Below, piece after piece: positions 44,641 to 55,974 of a stretch of 64,000 bases of DNA (position 1 is its first letter; each line of letters opens with the position of its first letter). The notes beneath the pieces were generated by a model. That model was not told the DNA's origin and searched no databases. It was given only the letters and a program-made list of their open reading frames with translations. A program made the translations under genes and the position numbers. The DNA is taken from NCBI GenBank assembly GCA_022559845.1, contig CM040127.1, forward strand, positions 32,636,708 through 32,700,707, read 5' to 3'. The stretch comes from Amorphophallus konjac (Eukaryota; Streptophyta; Magnoliopsida; Alismatales; Araceae).

Positions 44641-45753
44641 TTTGAAGCCTCGTCCCTCGGGGGCAATGTCGACAAGCCGTAGCAGGCATCGAATTGAATA
44701 AAGAAGGGTCAAGCGAGCCCGAGTCATGTCATCATCATACTCACCATCATAATCCGTTAGCATTTCGCTTTCACTAGCATACTTGTGTTGCTCTTCCTCC
44801 TCTCGACGAGGGGTATTAAGTGCGGGTGATCGTCACCGTCTTCATAACGCTATCTTCATGTTCAAATATAATCATGAATGTCTTGTGTGCATGTATGCAT
44901 AGATCCCCGGGTATATTAAATGGCGTCGACGGAAAAGCCGGATTATGTCTGGTCGGAAGTTTTCGCTATGCGCGACGGCGGTCTTCGGACCCACGTCCTC
45001 CGCCATGTACCGAGGATCCATAATTCCATAAGCATATACATCCGGCATGCCTTCGTCGTGATCATCATGTAGCTCTTTTCAATCCGGCTTCGACAGCCCG
45101 CTATCTCGGCAATTAATCAAAGGTGTTCCCTCCTCGTGGGGGATGTAATTAACGCCATAACCTTTATGGTATGGCGGACTGCTGGTCCCGACCGAACCTC
45201 ACATTCGCCCTACATGGGTCAGAATGAGCGCACAATAAAATCGTCACTCATGTGACTGGCACGCCCGCGTCGTCAATCAGTCAGTTGACTACGAGTTAGT
45301 TAATTGGTTGATCGATACGCGAACGAAAAGGTAAAACGAAAGGAGAAGAAAAAGATGCGCGAAACACCAGGCCTTGAAGGTGCCACTTTGAAATGAAAAC
45401 CCTCATGTCGGTAGTAATGTTGGACGTGAGCTTCGACAGCCACGGCAGCTTGGAGAATTTCCTCGGGCCCGGAAAGAGAGGATACGGCTGAAAGAAAAGG
45501 AAAGAAAAGAATCAAGGGATAAGAAAGGACTCATGCAGGAAAAACAGGGGAAAGAGCTAACTCACCCTTCGCGAGAGAATCCTTTCGCTCAGATGACCTC
45601 CGATGTCGGTCAATTTCAAGAATTCATGATCGAACCTCCCCCTTTTGGTAAGACGGGAAGGTTCACCCTCCATCTCCATAGACTGGGACCTCTCTCTTCC
45701 CATCTCAAAAGCACATAACCACCATTGAATGCATTTGGCTAAGTGCTAAGGGG

Positions 45754-45763
45754 ATACTTATAG
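45754..45763 (-). promoter_or_regulatory. TATA box of antisense gene 2
   Basis: The minus strand reads CTATAAGTAT, about 51 bp upstream of ATG 45703. This is comparable with CCTATAAATA upstream of gene 1. Confidence 0.5.
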
Positions 45764-46953
45764 GAGAAAAGAGGGGGTAAAACTGTAAATGTAAAGCATG
45801 AATGATGAGTTACCGTTATGGATTTTTACCGGAGGAATCTTGATTTGTTTGTATTATGTCTTTGCTTGTTTCTCTGAATTACCTGGGTGTGTAGATTTCT
45901 TTGTAAAGTGCAATTCTATTTCTTGTGTAATAATTGTGTGTTAACCGTTCGGTGCAGACATCGATGCAATAATTGTGTGTTAATTGTTGAGTGCAGGTAT
46001 AGTTGAAAAAGAAAAAAATATGGGATCACACTGTCCCACCCTCAGTCACTCCGGTGATTGGCCCCCACTATGTCATGCATCTTACTATATGACATCTACG
46101 CTATGAGAGCATACCAAGGACTTTATGTCTTGAATAAATCTGGGGTTTGAGTTCCCCTTCAACAAAAACAGTGATCACTTCAGAGGAATTCAGGACGTAC
46201 GGATAGGCCGTTAGGATGTGACAGCTTGGGAACGACGGTCCTGTCCGATGTGTCGGTACGTGGATAAACGGGTCCCGGCTCAGTATCAGCTCATCGGATC
46301 GGTATCCTGACCCAGCCTCCACACCTTAACAATATTATCCTTGGATACCTTCTATTTTCTTTTATTATATATTTTTCTTTTAAACCCAGCATGCATTCAT
46401 GTAGGACTTTAAGTTCATTGTGGAAAATCATTCACTTACTTTGATTGTGTGAGCCACTGTGCTTAAATGCTTAAATATGAGATATTCCATTCTGAGTCGA
46501 GTACCGAGTTTTCCCGAGATTTCCTTGGGATGATTTTCTGGAGGAAACCATTGTTTGGCTTTGTCTCCAATTCATCTTTTCAATTTCCCTTGGACCCACC
46601 TTGGCTGCAGCACTTCCACAATGACTGGTAACCGCTCCCCAATGGTGAAACCTGCAGGTTTATGACCCAGGTACTTCCGCACCGTGAAGTTGGTCCTTTT
46701 AGTTTATTTGTGCCCCAGCGCACACAATGTCCTTCTTAGTTTGTTTACCATCCAAACAATCGTTGATTTCGGAGGATCCTCTTCGAGGTTGCTTCGCTGA
46801 AACTCGAGAAAGATTCCCATCGTGTGATGTTAGAAGCGTGTCTCATCACACCTTGGCATCCGCTTTTCAGTCCACTCCACTTCATGTCAATACACTTCGT
46901 TTCATTCCATTACACGTTCCTCCCTTACAAAGGGGATGCCAAGGCGGGGCAAC
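45764..46953. other. Tat 3' untranslated region and polypurine tract
   Basis: This lies upstream of gene 2 and before the right LTR. A short direct repeat AATAATTGTGTGTTAA occurs near 45929 and 45969. No supported gene is seen. The stretch at 46930-46953 (AAAGGGGATGCC then AAGGCGGGGCAAC) is the purine-rich tract just before the LTR. Confidence 0.5.
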
Positions 46954-47129
46954 TGTAGACACGCCATTTCTGGCATTACGGTGAGAAATTTTCATATTAT
47001 ACCGTGATGCCCCAAAGCGGCTTACACTTTCCATTTATTTGAGTGATTTCCTTAATTTTGGATTATAATAAAAGGAGAGGAGAAATTAAAAAATAAATAA
47101 ATAAAAAGAGAAAAATAAATACAAGCCTC

Positions 47130-47180
<51 letters not shown>

Positions 47181-49139
47181 ATATGTTACGTAAAAATAAC
47201 ATAATTATTTTTTAAAATAATAATTTTTTTTGTAAATATACATATATATATATATATATATATCAGATGTTACTATATATATAGAAAATAAATAAAAATA
47301 TATATAATAACCATAAAAATATAAAAAAAGAAACAAAAAAATATAAAATAAAACAAACCAAAATAAATAAAATAAATAAAATAAATAACATATTCTTTAT
47401 CCTATCCCACCTCCCTTTCTTTATTCCTACTCCCTTCCCTTCTTCTCGGGCAACTCACCCAACCCCACCTTTCCCTGTTCTCACTCCTCACTCCCAAGGC
47501 ACACACAGACACACACACATACACCCCTCTCACTGCTCTCACCCTCCACCCCACGACAGCCATCTTCCCCACAGCTCCTCTCTTCCGTCGCCATGCACAC
47601 CCCATGAACCCCAACTCCTCGACTCGACCGTGGCTGTCGTGATCGTTTACCTCCTCTCGGTCCCTCTCTCTTTTCTCTCTCGTGACCTCCCTCTCACCTG
47701 GGTCTCTTCTCTCTCCACGTCCCGGATCACTTCCCTGGCCACGGGGGTCTCTTTCTATACCTTCCTCTCCACCTAAACTCCCATCCGCAACCGTCGCTCC
47801 CCGAGGTCCGCAAGCCACCAATACCACAACCGTGAGACCCTCAGAACCCTCGGATTCCTCTCACACTTTCTCTGCTAACTTCCATTCACCCTCCGAGACT
47901 CCACTACCCAGAGCTCCTTACCATCCATTCCTCCGAGACACTCCACTGTCCAGAACCTCCTTACTCCTACTCATACCATTCCCTCTACTAACACCATCCA
48001 TTCCTATGAGATCCCCCGCCACCTCCCAGAACCTTTTGGGCTTCCATTCACCCCATTCCCAACCATTCCCACCTGCAGATACGATCTCTACTCCATCTCT
48101 TCTCATCACCTCTCTCTCTGTGTGAACCGTGAGCATCTCCCTTACTCTCCCATTTTTCTTTTCTCGTTAACCTTCTCCTTCAGCTCGCCAGAACCCAGAG
48201 CCACTCCCTATGCTTTCCTTCTCGCCACCACAACTGTCAGCTCCCACTCCTTCTACTCTCCATACAGACCACCTCTAACACGGCTACATCATTCCTCCAT
48301 CCCTCTCACTCCGTCTCTTCATCTCTCTCCAACCTGCAGACCCTCTCTCCCTCTCCCCTTCACTCTTCCCTGCCTTCCACGGTCGGCCGACACCACCACC
48401 ACTGCTGCCCACCGCGTCGTCATCCCCCTGTCGGAGCGCCCGCGTCGCCTGCCGCCGTAACCGCTAGCCACGTCAGCCACCGCCGCCATGCATGCATCGT
48501 GAGCCATAACCGTCATCCTCCGGCAACCGCAACCGCCACCGGCAACCCCTCCGTCGACGCCCCGAACCACCGTGAAGCTCCCGACGCCGCTGTCTCTTGC
48601 CGTTCCACGTCCGCCGTCATGCCCGTCGTGAAGCCACCGTCCACAAGCGTCCTCATCGCCGTGCATGTATAGTGAACCCGTCGTCGTCCACCGTCCGACC
48701 GCCGGCCATCGCACTAGCTCCCCTGCCGCGACGCCACGCGAATCATCTCTCACCCATCAACGGAGCACCGCCACTGTTGCCCTCTCCTCCGACTGCCGTT
48801 CAGCCATCCAAGATGCTCTCCAGCTCTCTCCGTCAGCACCCTCGCCCCCGGACGCCATCAACGTCTCTACGCCCACGAGCATCGTCGAGCACGCGAGCAC
48901 ACGGCTGCCGCTACCATCCACCATCTGCACCGCCACCGTTGCCGACCGTCGCTGCCGCTCCCTGCGAGTTCCAGCCAGTCCCACCGTGTCTGTCACCGCC
49001 GTCTGCGAACGCTTGTCGCCGCCAGTCAGCCCGTCGCCATCCGCCCTCCGCGAGCCATCCTCCCGTCGAGGACGCCCTCCCCTCTCTTCGTTTTCCCTCT
49101 CCCCTTCGTCTCCCTCGCTGCCTCTCTCCCCCTGCGTCT

Positions 49140-49141
49140 CA

Positions 49142-49198
<57 letters not shown>

Positions 49199-49449
49199 TC
49201 CCTCCCGCCGCGGTGATCTCTCTCTCCTCTCGCTATTTCTCCCTCTCGCGTCCTCTCTCTCTCTCTCTCTCCACCCCTCTTTCTTTTATTTTTCTTTTTT
49301 TACTTCTTCTCTCTCCTCCCCACTCTCTTCCTCTCTCTTCTCTCACCGTCTCCCCCTCTCGATCACCCTCTCTCTTTCACTTTTCCCCCCTTTTTTTATC
49401 CCCTCCACCATCTTCTTTCTCTCTCTCCCTGTTTTTCCCCCTCTCACGG

Positions 49450-49526
<77 letters not shown>

Positions 49527-49540
49527 CTCCCTCTCTCTCA
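49140..49540. repeat. CT microsatellite in Tat right LTR
   Basis: These are (CT)n/(TC)n tracts with a pure run of about 75 bp at 49450-49525. Confidence 0.92.
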
Positions 49541-50999
49541 CTTCCTATTTTTTTTATTTTTTTTAATCTCCTCTTCCTTTCCCTCTCTCTTCCCTCTCTC
49601 GATCCCTCACTCATCCTTCTTTTTATTTTTTATTTCTCTCCCCTCTCTTCTACCCGATCTCTTCCTCTCTCCCTATTTTCTTCTTATTATTTTTTTTCTT
49701 CCTCACTCTTTCTTTCTCCCTCTTCCTCCTCTCCATCTTTCTATGCCGCCCATTCTCCAGTATGCCCCTCCTCTTTTGAAACTCACGCATACACACATTT
49801 TCTTTTCCCTTCTTTTATTCTCTTATGTAAATTAAAGTCCTCTATTTCATCTACTTACATATGTATGCATATCTTCCATACTCCATGCCCACACGTGGGG
49901 CTTTATATGTGTATATATACATATATTTTTATTTTTAATAATTAAGCTTTTTATCCCTCCCTCTTTTTATTTTGATTATCTATTTTTTTTAAGTCTTTCA
50001 CCTCACCCCCCTTCTGTTTTCACATGTGTCATCTCTTCTAAATGCCTCTCTAAAAAAGATTAAGAAAAAAAGAGAGAACTCTCTCTCTCTCTCTCTTTCT
50101 CCTTTTCAGGGCGGTGTCGATACCCGGAAGGTCCTGTCGAGTTTCCGGACGTCGGAATATACGAGAACCTGTTACACCTCAGCGTATGCTCGTGCCATCC
50201 CCACTTCGGAGAAGCTCGTACAAAGCCCGTCATCGGCCTCCCCCAATAAGCTTTTCTCCCCTTTTTATTCTTAATTAGTCACTTAATTATATTACATGCA
50301 TCACTTAGCATCTATGCCACGCTTCTCTCCGAGAGGGCCTGGTTTGTGAGTGTCTTCACGTTTGTGCATTCCATCATATCATTTACCATCCTCTAGTTCC
50401 AAAGCGGTTTTAAACATCACCAATCAGGGGTAACCAGTTAAGAGTCTCTCTCCCTCAGTCGGCCGAAAGAGGAGGAGGAGGAGGAACTCATGTGATCCCC
50501 AGTTCGGGGATAAAATGCGACCATCCCTCTTATTTTGAGGTACCCGATCATCACCTTCCTCATCTTATTCTAGTTCTCTCCCTTGTTATTATTATTTATT
50601 GTTAAATCTCCATCTCCGTCTTTCTCTATTTTTGTCTAAAAATAAGTCCTTTTCTCTCTATATATATTTTCTTAGTGGTCTTTCTCTATATCTCACTCTC
50701 TATCTCTTCTTTCATATCTCAATTTCTCTCTTCATCTTCTCATTTTTTTAAAAAAATATAAAATAATAAAAATAATAAAAGCAACACAAAAAAACCAAAA
50801 ATAATAATAATAAAAGCTAAAACAAAAAAAGGAAAGAATAGCAAAATCAGGGTAACCGAAGGAAACCCTCTTCGTCGGCCGGCCGAAAGAAGAGGAAGAT
50901 AGGACCCGCACTGCTCCCGCTCCGGCGGCGAACGCGATCAGAACACTTCCTGTGGGGTTCTCAACCCCTGGCGATCACATTTCCCCTCCCCATTTCTTT

Positions 51000-51570
51000 T
51001 CTGTTCAAACCCCGTGAACGGAACAAGTTCCTCGCGGAGGTTCCATACTGACTCTAACTCCTCTCCCCATTTCTTTTCTGTCCAAACCCCGCCGACGGAA
51101 CCAGTTCCTCGCGGCGATTTTATCTAACTGGTGCGGCGGGTCACCTCCCGCGACCATTTTCATTTCAGTAACTTAATTTTTATACTCTAACATTCTAACC
51201 CCTAACTATTTAATTTCTGCATCCCCCTATCACCGCCTTAAAACCCCGCGGAGAGTGACATCTCGCGGCGGTTTATTTAATCCCCTTTTCATTTGTTCGA
51301 ACCCCGTTGACGGAACTCGTTCCTCGCGGTGGTTTTATTTTTCTGTCCTTTCATTCCAACCCCGATCAAGGAACCAGTTCCTCGCGGCGGTTTTTACTTT
51401 CTGTTCTTCATTCCAACCCCGATCAAGGAACTCGTTTCTCGCGGCGGTTTCATTTCCCGTACTTTCGTTCCAACCCCGATCAAGGAACTCGTTCCTCGCG
51501 GCGGTTTTTACTTTCTATACTTTGTTCGAACCCTGTCGACGGAACTAGTTCCTCGCGGTGGTTTTATCTA
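51000..51570 (+). repeat. Degenerate tandem array in Tat right LTR
   Basis: This is the counterpart of 12030-12600, with the same GGAACNNGTTCC palindromes and CTCGCGGYGGTTT ends. Single-base differences between the two LTR copies are seen in several units. Confidence 0.85.
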
Positions 51571-52058
51571 ACTGGTGCGGTGGGTCACCTCCCGCGACCA
51601 TTTACATTTCAGTAATTTAATTTCTGCACTCTAACATCCTAACCCCTAACTGTTCAATTTCAGCATCCCCCTATCACCACCTTAAAACCCCGCGGAGAGT
51701 GACATCTCACGGCGGTTTATTTGATCCATTTTTCATTCCTTGTTATATATATTTATATTATAATAAAAATCTCGCAAATGCCAATGTCTCACGGTGGTAT
51801 ATATATATACTCATATTTATTATCTATATTGCAATAAAAACCCCGTAAGGGCAATGTCTCGCGGTGGTTTCTACATACATGTTCATCACTGCTGATGTCG
51901 CTATATTGCTGTTAAAACCCCGCAAAGACCAATGTCTTGCGGTGGTATGCTTTCGTTTCCGTATCTTCCTCCCCTTTCTGTGATTCTCTCGTCGTCGTCG
52001 TCGTCGTAGTTTCCTTCTCCCTCTCTCCTCCTTGGCACGATCCCGTGGCGCGTCCACA

Positions 52059-52616
52059 GGTGAGTTGTCAGTGACAGAGTATGCCACAGAGTTGAAACGA
52101 CTTTGGTCTGAGGCAGATCATTATCGCACCTTTGTTCCTACCTGTTCTGCTGATGTTGAAGGCTTTCAGAAGTATCTTGATCATGAACGAGTACAAGACT
52201 TCCTTTATGGGTTGAACACAGAGTTTGAATCTGTTCGGGTACAGCTTTTAGCTCGTGATATTCTTCCTACCTTAGGACAGGCTTTCTCCACTGTCCTAAG
52301 TGAGGAAACTCGACGGCGAGTTACTTCTACAGTGAGTGCTCCAGTGAGATCAGCTCTTATAGTACAACCTCAACAACAACTATATGGAGAGAGGGTATGT
52401 CACCATTGCAAAAAACCTGGACACATCAAGGCACATTGTTGGGAACTTCACGGTCATCCCGCCCAACATGGTCGTGGTGACAGTGGTGGTCGTCGCGGTG
52501 GTGGTCGGGGAGGAGGCCGTGGTCGAGGTCGTGGTGTTGGCCAGGCACATTTCTCTACAGAGACTGAGGGTAGTACAACTACTTTATCTACTGAGGAGTA
52601 TCAACTTCTTTGCTAA
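52059..52616 (+). pseudogene. Copia gag, 3' part
   Basis: It begins at the Tat LTR end with GELSVTEYATELKRLW, repeating what the left copia half already contains up to 52291, and then continues with new sequence. The 11 bases missing from the left copy are present, so the frame is open. The zinc knuckle CHHCKKPGHIKAHC is at 52398-52439, followed by a Gly/Arg-rich RGG-like stretch (GRRGGGRGGGRGRGRG). The frame ends in a stop at 52614, directly before the pol frame in the same register. It has no start, because the Tat LTR replaces its beginning. Confidence 0.88.
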
Positions 52617-52619
52617 CTG

Positions 52620-55600
52620 ATGGAAAAGTATGAGGCATCCTCTAGCACTACATCCTCTAGGGCAGAGATACCTAGCCAACATGAGGGGTATACAGACTCT
52701 TCCTTTTTTGCCCAATCAGGTATTCCACCTAGTGCCCATGCCTTCAGCTGTGTTGATAGACAGTCTAACTCTTGGGTAATAGACTTGGGAGCCTCCAGTC
52801 ACATGACAGGTACATCCACCTTGTTTCGATCTTATCTCCCTTGCTCAGGTAAGGATAAGGTTCGTATTGCTGATGGATCTTTTACTTCCATCTCAGGCAA
52901 GGGATCTGTGGATTGTGCCTCCACCTTGAGATTGTCTTCTGTCTTACATGTTCCTTCGTTTCCTACGAATTTACTTTCTATCAGCTCCATTACTAGAGAT
53001 TTGAATTGCTCCGTCACTTTTTGGCCTTCTTACTGTCTTTTTCAGGAGCTGAAAACGGGGAAGACACTTGGATGTGGTAAAATGCACAAGGGACTGTACT
53101 ATTTGGAGGTTGAAGGACCTACTTTGAAACCTACTGGAGAGAGATCTACTCTTATTGCTGAGAATGCTGCTTCAGAGATAATGTTATATCATCGGAGGCT
53201 AGGACATATCCCTTTCTCACTTCTGATTACATTGTTTCCTTCCTTAGCAAATAAATACAATAAAAATCAACTGCATTGTGATCATTGTGAGATGGCCAAA
53301 CTTACAAGAGGTGTTTATCCTGTTTCTGGAAATAGAAGTGCTTTACCTTTTGAAGTTGTTCACTCTGATGTATGGGGGCCATGTAGCACTTCTACCGCTA
53401 CTGGCCACAGATGGTTTGTGACTTTTATTGATTGCTTCAGTCGAGTTACATGGGTGTACTTGCTAAAAGGTAAAGGGGAAGTTCTCAGGTGCTTTCAAGA
53501 GTTTCATAAACTAGTAGACACACAGTTCAGTGCCAAGATTAAGGTGCTACGTTCTGATAATGGGACAGAGTATACTAACAGAGAATTTTGTGTGTATCTT
53601 CGTACTCATGGAATTATACATCAGACTACTTGTGTTGATACACATGTCCAGAATGGAGTGGCTGAGAGGAAGAACAGACACTTATTGGAGGTAACTCGAT
53701 GTTTACTATTTACTATACATGTTCCAAAGTTCTTGTGGGGGGAGGCTGTGTTGACCGCTGCATACTTAATAAATCGAATGCCCCTCAGGACTCTCAGTTT
53801 TATGTCTCCCCTTCAGTGCCTCATGGGATCCACCAACTATATAGTTCCTCCTCGAGTATTTGGTTGTGTATGCTTTGCTAGAGATCATAGGCCATCAATT
53901 GGAAAATTGGATCCACGAGCTGTGAAATGTGTGTTTGTTGGCTACTCTGCTACTCAAAAAGGATATAGGTGCTATTATCCTCCTGAGCGGCGATTCTTGG
54001 TCACTATGGATGTCACCTTTCGAGAGCATGAGGCTTACTATGAGACTAGACAATGTGATCATGAGATTTCAGCTCTACACCTTCCAAGTGAATTTCTGAG
54101 TATACCTACTAGTTCTGGTGTCCAGGGGGAGTGTGGTGATGGTCTTCAGGGGGAGCAGCCCCAATCCAATGTGCATCCACATTCCACTATCCAAATGTCA
54201 TCCTCGGGTGAAGCTCCAATCTCGTCATCTTCCTCCACCTCAGATCATAATGGTAACATTGTTCCTATTGCTCCACTTACATCTGATCTTGATCTTCCTA
54301 TTGCACAGCGGAAGGGCACTCGCTCTACCATTCTTCCTGCTCGTTATCGTTATGATATTGCTAGCTATGTATCATATGAGTCTATTTCTCCCTCTTATCA
54401 ATGTGTCGTAGCTGCTTTAGACAATGTTTGCATTCCAAGTACTTGGCATGTGGCTATGAAGCATCCAAAGTGGAAGGAGGCAATGTTAGAGGAGATGAAT
54501 GTGTTATCCAAGAATCAGACTTGGGAGCTAGTTCCTTTACCAGCTGAGAAGCATCCTGTTGGGTGTAGATGGGTGTTTACTGTGAAACAAACACCTGAAG
54601 GTAAAGTGGAGAGATACAAAGCCCGGTTGGTTGCTAAGGGCTACACACAGACATATGGAGTGGACTATGATGAGACATTCGCCCCTGTGGCAAAAATGAA
54701 TTCTGTTCGTGTTCTGATTTCTTGTGCAGCTAACCTTGGTTGGGAACTACATCAGTTAGATGTAAAAAATGCTTTCCTGCATGGTGATCTTCAGGAGGAA
54801 GTTTATATGCAGGTACCACCTGGCTTTGGCAGTGCAACAACTGTTGGAAAAGTTTGCAAATTGAAGCGATCATTATATGGACTGAAGCAGTCTCCTCGTG
54901 CTTGGTTTGATAGATTTAGCAAAGCTGTGAGAGATATGGGGTACATGCAGAGCAATGCAGATCACACATTGTTCTACAGGCATCTTGAGGGGAAGAGGAC
55001 TATTCTTCTTGTGTATGTTGATGATATTATTGTTACAGGAGATGATCACCAAGAGATTAAACATTTGAAGTCCATGTTGAAGCAAGTATTTGAGGTAAAG
55101 GACTTGGGCCCGTTGAGATACTTCTTGGGTATAGAGGTTGCCAGGTCAGCTAGAGGGATTTTTCTGTCACAACGAAAGTATGTACTAGATTTACTCTCAG
55201 ATACTGGAATGTTGGGATGTAAGCCAGTTGCTACCCCAATTGACCCAAATCATCGTTTAGTGGCAGATGGTGGTGTACCAGTTGACAGGGGGAGGTATCA
55301 GAGACTTGTTGGGAGGCTGATCTACTTGTCATATACACGACCTGATATTGCATATGCTGTTAGTGTGCTTAGTCAGTACATGCATGACCCACGAGAGAGA
55401 CATTTGGAGGGGACTTACAGAGTCTTGCGCTACCTGAAAGGATGTCCAGGTCGAGGTTTGTTGTTCACTCAACACACTAACCTTCACGTGGAAGGATATT
55501 CTGATGCAGATTGGGCAAGTTCTCTTGATGATAGGAGGTCTACCTCTGGATATTGTATGTATGTTGGGGGTAATTTAATTGCTTGGAGAAGTAAGAAATA

Positions 55601-55967
55601 ATCTGTTGTTGCCCGCTCGACAGCTGAAGCAGAATATAGAGCAATGGCACTAGGTGTTTGCGAACTCCTTTGGTTACAGAAATTACTCCAGGAGTTGCAG
55701 TTGTGGAATGGGTCTTCCCTTCGCTTGTATTGTGATAGTAAGACGGCGATCGAGATTGTTAACAATCCAGTACAACATGATCGTACCAAGCACATTGAGA
55801 TTGATCGTCATTTCATAAAGGAAAATATTGATCATGGTCAAATCTACATTCCTTTTGTTCCGTCCTCGGATCAGGTTGCAGACATCCTGACTAAAGGACT
55901 TAGTTCTTCTATTTTTTCTGTTTTGGTGAGCAAGATGGGACTCTATGATATCTTCGCTCCATCTTGA
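52620..55967 (+). pseudogene. Copia pol: protease, integrase, RT, RNase H
   Basis: The frame is in the same register as gag. The protease site reads WVIDLGASSHMTG (Leu codon 52785-52787), lacking the Ser/Thr normally following the catalytic Asp. The GAG-pre-integrase domain has LYHRRLGHIP and CDHCEMAKLTRG. The integrase core has FEVVHSDVWGP, VLRSDNGTEYTN and NGVAERKNRHLLE (53350-53690). RT has W.LVPLPAEKHPVGCRWVF, LHQLDVKNAFLHGDLQEEVYM, YGLKQSPRAWF and the catalytic YVDD at 55014-55025. RNase H has GYSDADWASSLDDRRSTSGY, ARSTAEAEYRAMALG and HIEIDRHFIKE. An in-frame stop at 55599 splits RNase H. The natural end is the stop at 55965. Apart from the stop and the protease substitution the frame is long and clean. 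Confidence 0.93.
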
Positions 55968-55974
55968 GGGAGAG
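55966..55974 (+). promoter_or_regulatory. Copia polypurine tract
   Basis: GAGGGAGAG ends immediately before the right LTR and overlaps the pol stop codon. Confidence 0.75.

Larger units (their letters stand above)
41699..45366 (+). mobile_element. 3.67-kb solo LTR inserted in antisense gene 2
   Basis: It begins TGTTGGCACCTAAAATATG and ends GCGCGAAACA, and is flanked by the perfect duplication CCAGG (41694-41698 and 45367-45371). The orientation is inferred from the TATA-like TTATATATATGG at 42685 followed by a purine-rich leader on the plus strand. No gag or pol is present, so it reads as a solo LTR of a large-LTR gypsy family. It contains two clusters of CCGGCGCGCC repeats. Weak open frames on both strands are not supported as genes. 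Confidence 0.8.
40597..45703 (-). pseudogene. Antisense gene 2: PMD-related (DUF7745-like) protein, split by a solo LTR
   Basis: Exon 1 is 45703-45566 (46 residues, starting MGRERSQSMEMEGEPSR), with donor AGG|GTGAGT. Exon 2 begins at 45487 after TTTCTTTCAG, phase 0, and runs to 45372. It is then interrupted by the element at 41699-45366 and continues from 41698 to the stop at 40597. Counting the CCAGG duplication once, exon 2 is 1218 nt (406 codons), in frame throughout, giving about 451 residues. Conserved-looking segments are WTAMGALVEVWHPETHTFVFP, EAELLLGLKRF, GPAVLAYLYSGLTAS, FMFLLNCWIDLHF and the acidic/Lys-rich end (ELDTEDEAKDKKAIK). These fit the PMD superfamily, closest to the DUF7745 type as I remember it. 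Upstream lies a TATA box (45754-45763). The insertion after about residue 85 must abolish the protein, unless the LTR is spliced out. Confidence 0.72.
8120..52058 (+). mobile_element. Giant Ty3/gypsy Tat-type retrotransposon with two antisense genes
   Basis: It is bounded by TGTAGACACG...CGTCCACA LTRs at 8120-15667 and 46954-52058. The plus strand carries gag, protease, a G-patch, reverse transcriptase, RNase H, a second RNase H-like domain and integrase. The double RNase H marks the Tat lineage (Ogre/Retand/Grande type). Between integrase and the 3' LTR are two minus-strand genes of the plant-mobile-domain family. Three later insertions enlarge it: a solo LTR at 12636-15208, a Tekay element at 30100-39865 and a solo LTR at 41699-45366. 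Subtracting them leaves about 28 kb. The bases next to the LTRs are TCCAC on the left and GGTGA on the right, so there is no target duplication. Gag-pol contains several stops and frame changes, so the copy cannot move on its own. Confidence 0.85.
46954..52058 (+). repeat. Tat right LTR
   Basis: It is 5105 bp, starting TGTAGACACG and ending CGTCCACA, and matches the left LTR in all sections but lacks the 12636-15208 insertion. Its (AT)n tract (about 47133-47177) and (CT)n tract (49450-49525) are longer than in the left copy. The CTCGCGGYGGTTT cassettes run from 51000 to about 51950. Confidence 0.93.

Noticed and set aside
48597..49835. Long open frame of 412 codons in the Tat right LTR (counterpart 9733-10527 and 10149-11006 in the left LTR)
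   Set aside because: Runs through CCGCCG-rich and CT-microsatellite sequence, encodes only Pro/Ser/Arg/Leu-rich text, and length differs between the two LTR copies because of the microsatellite.
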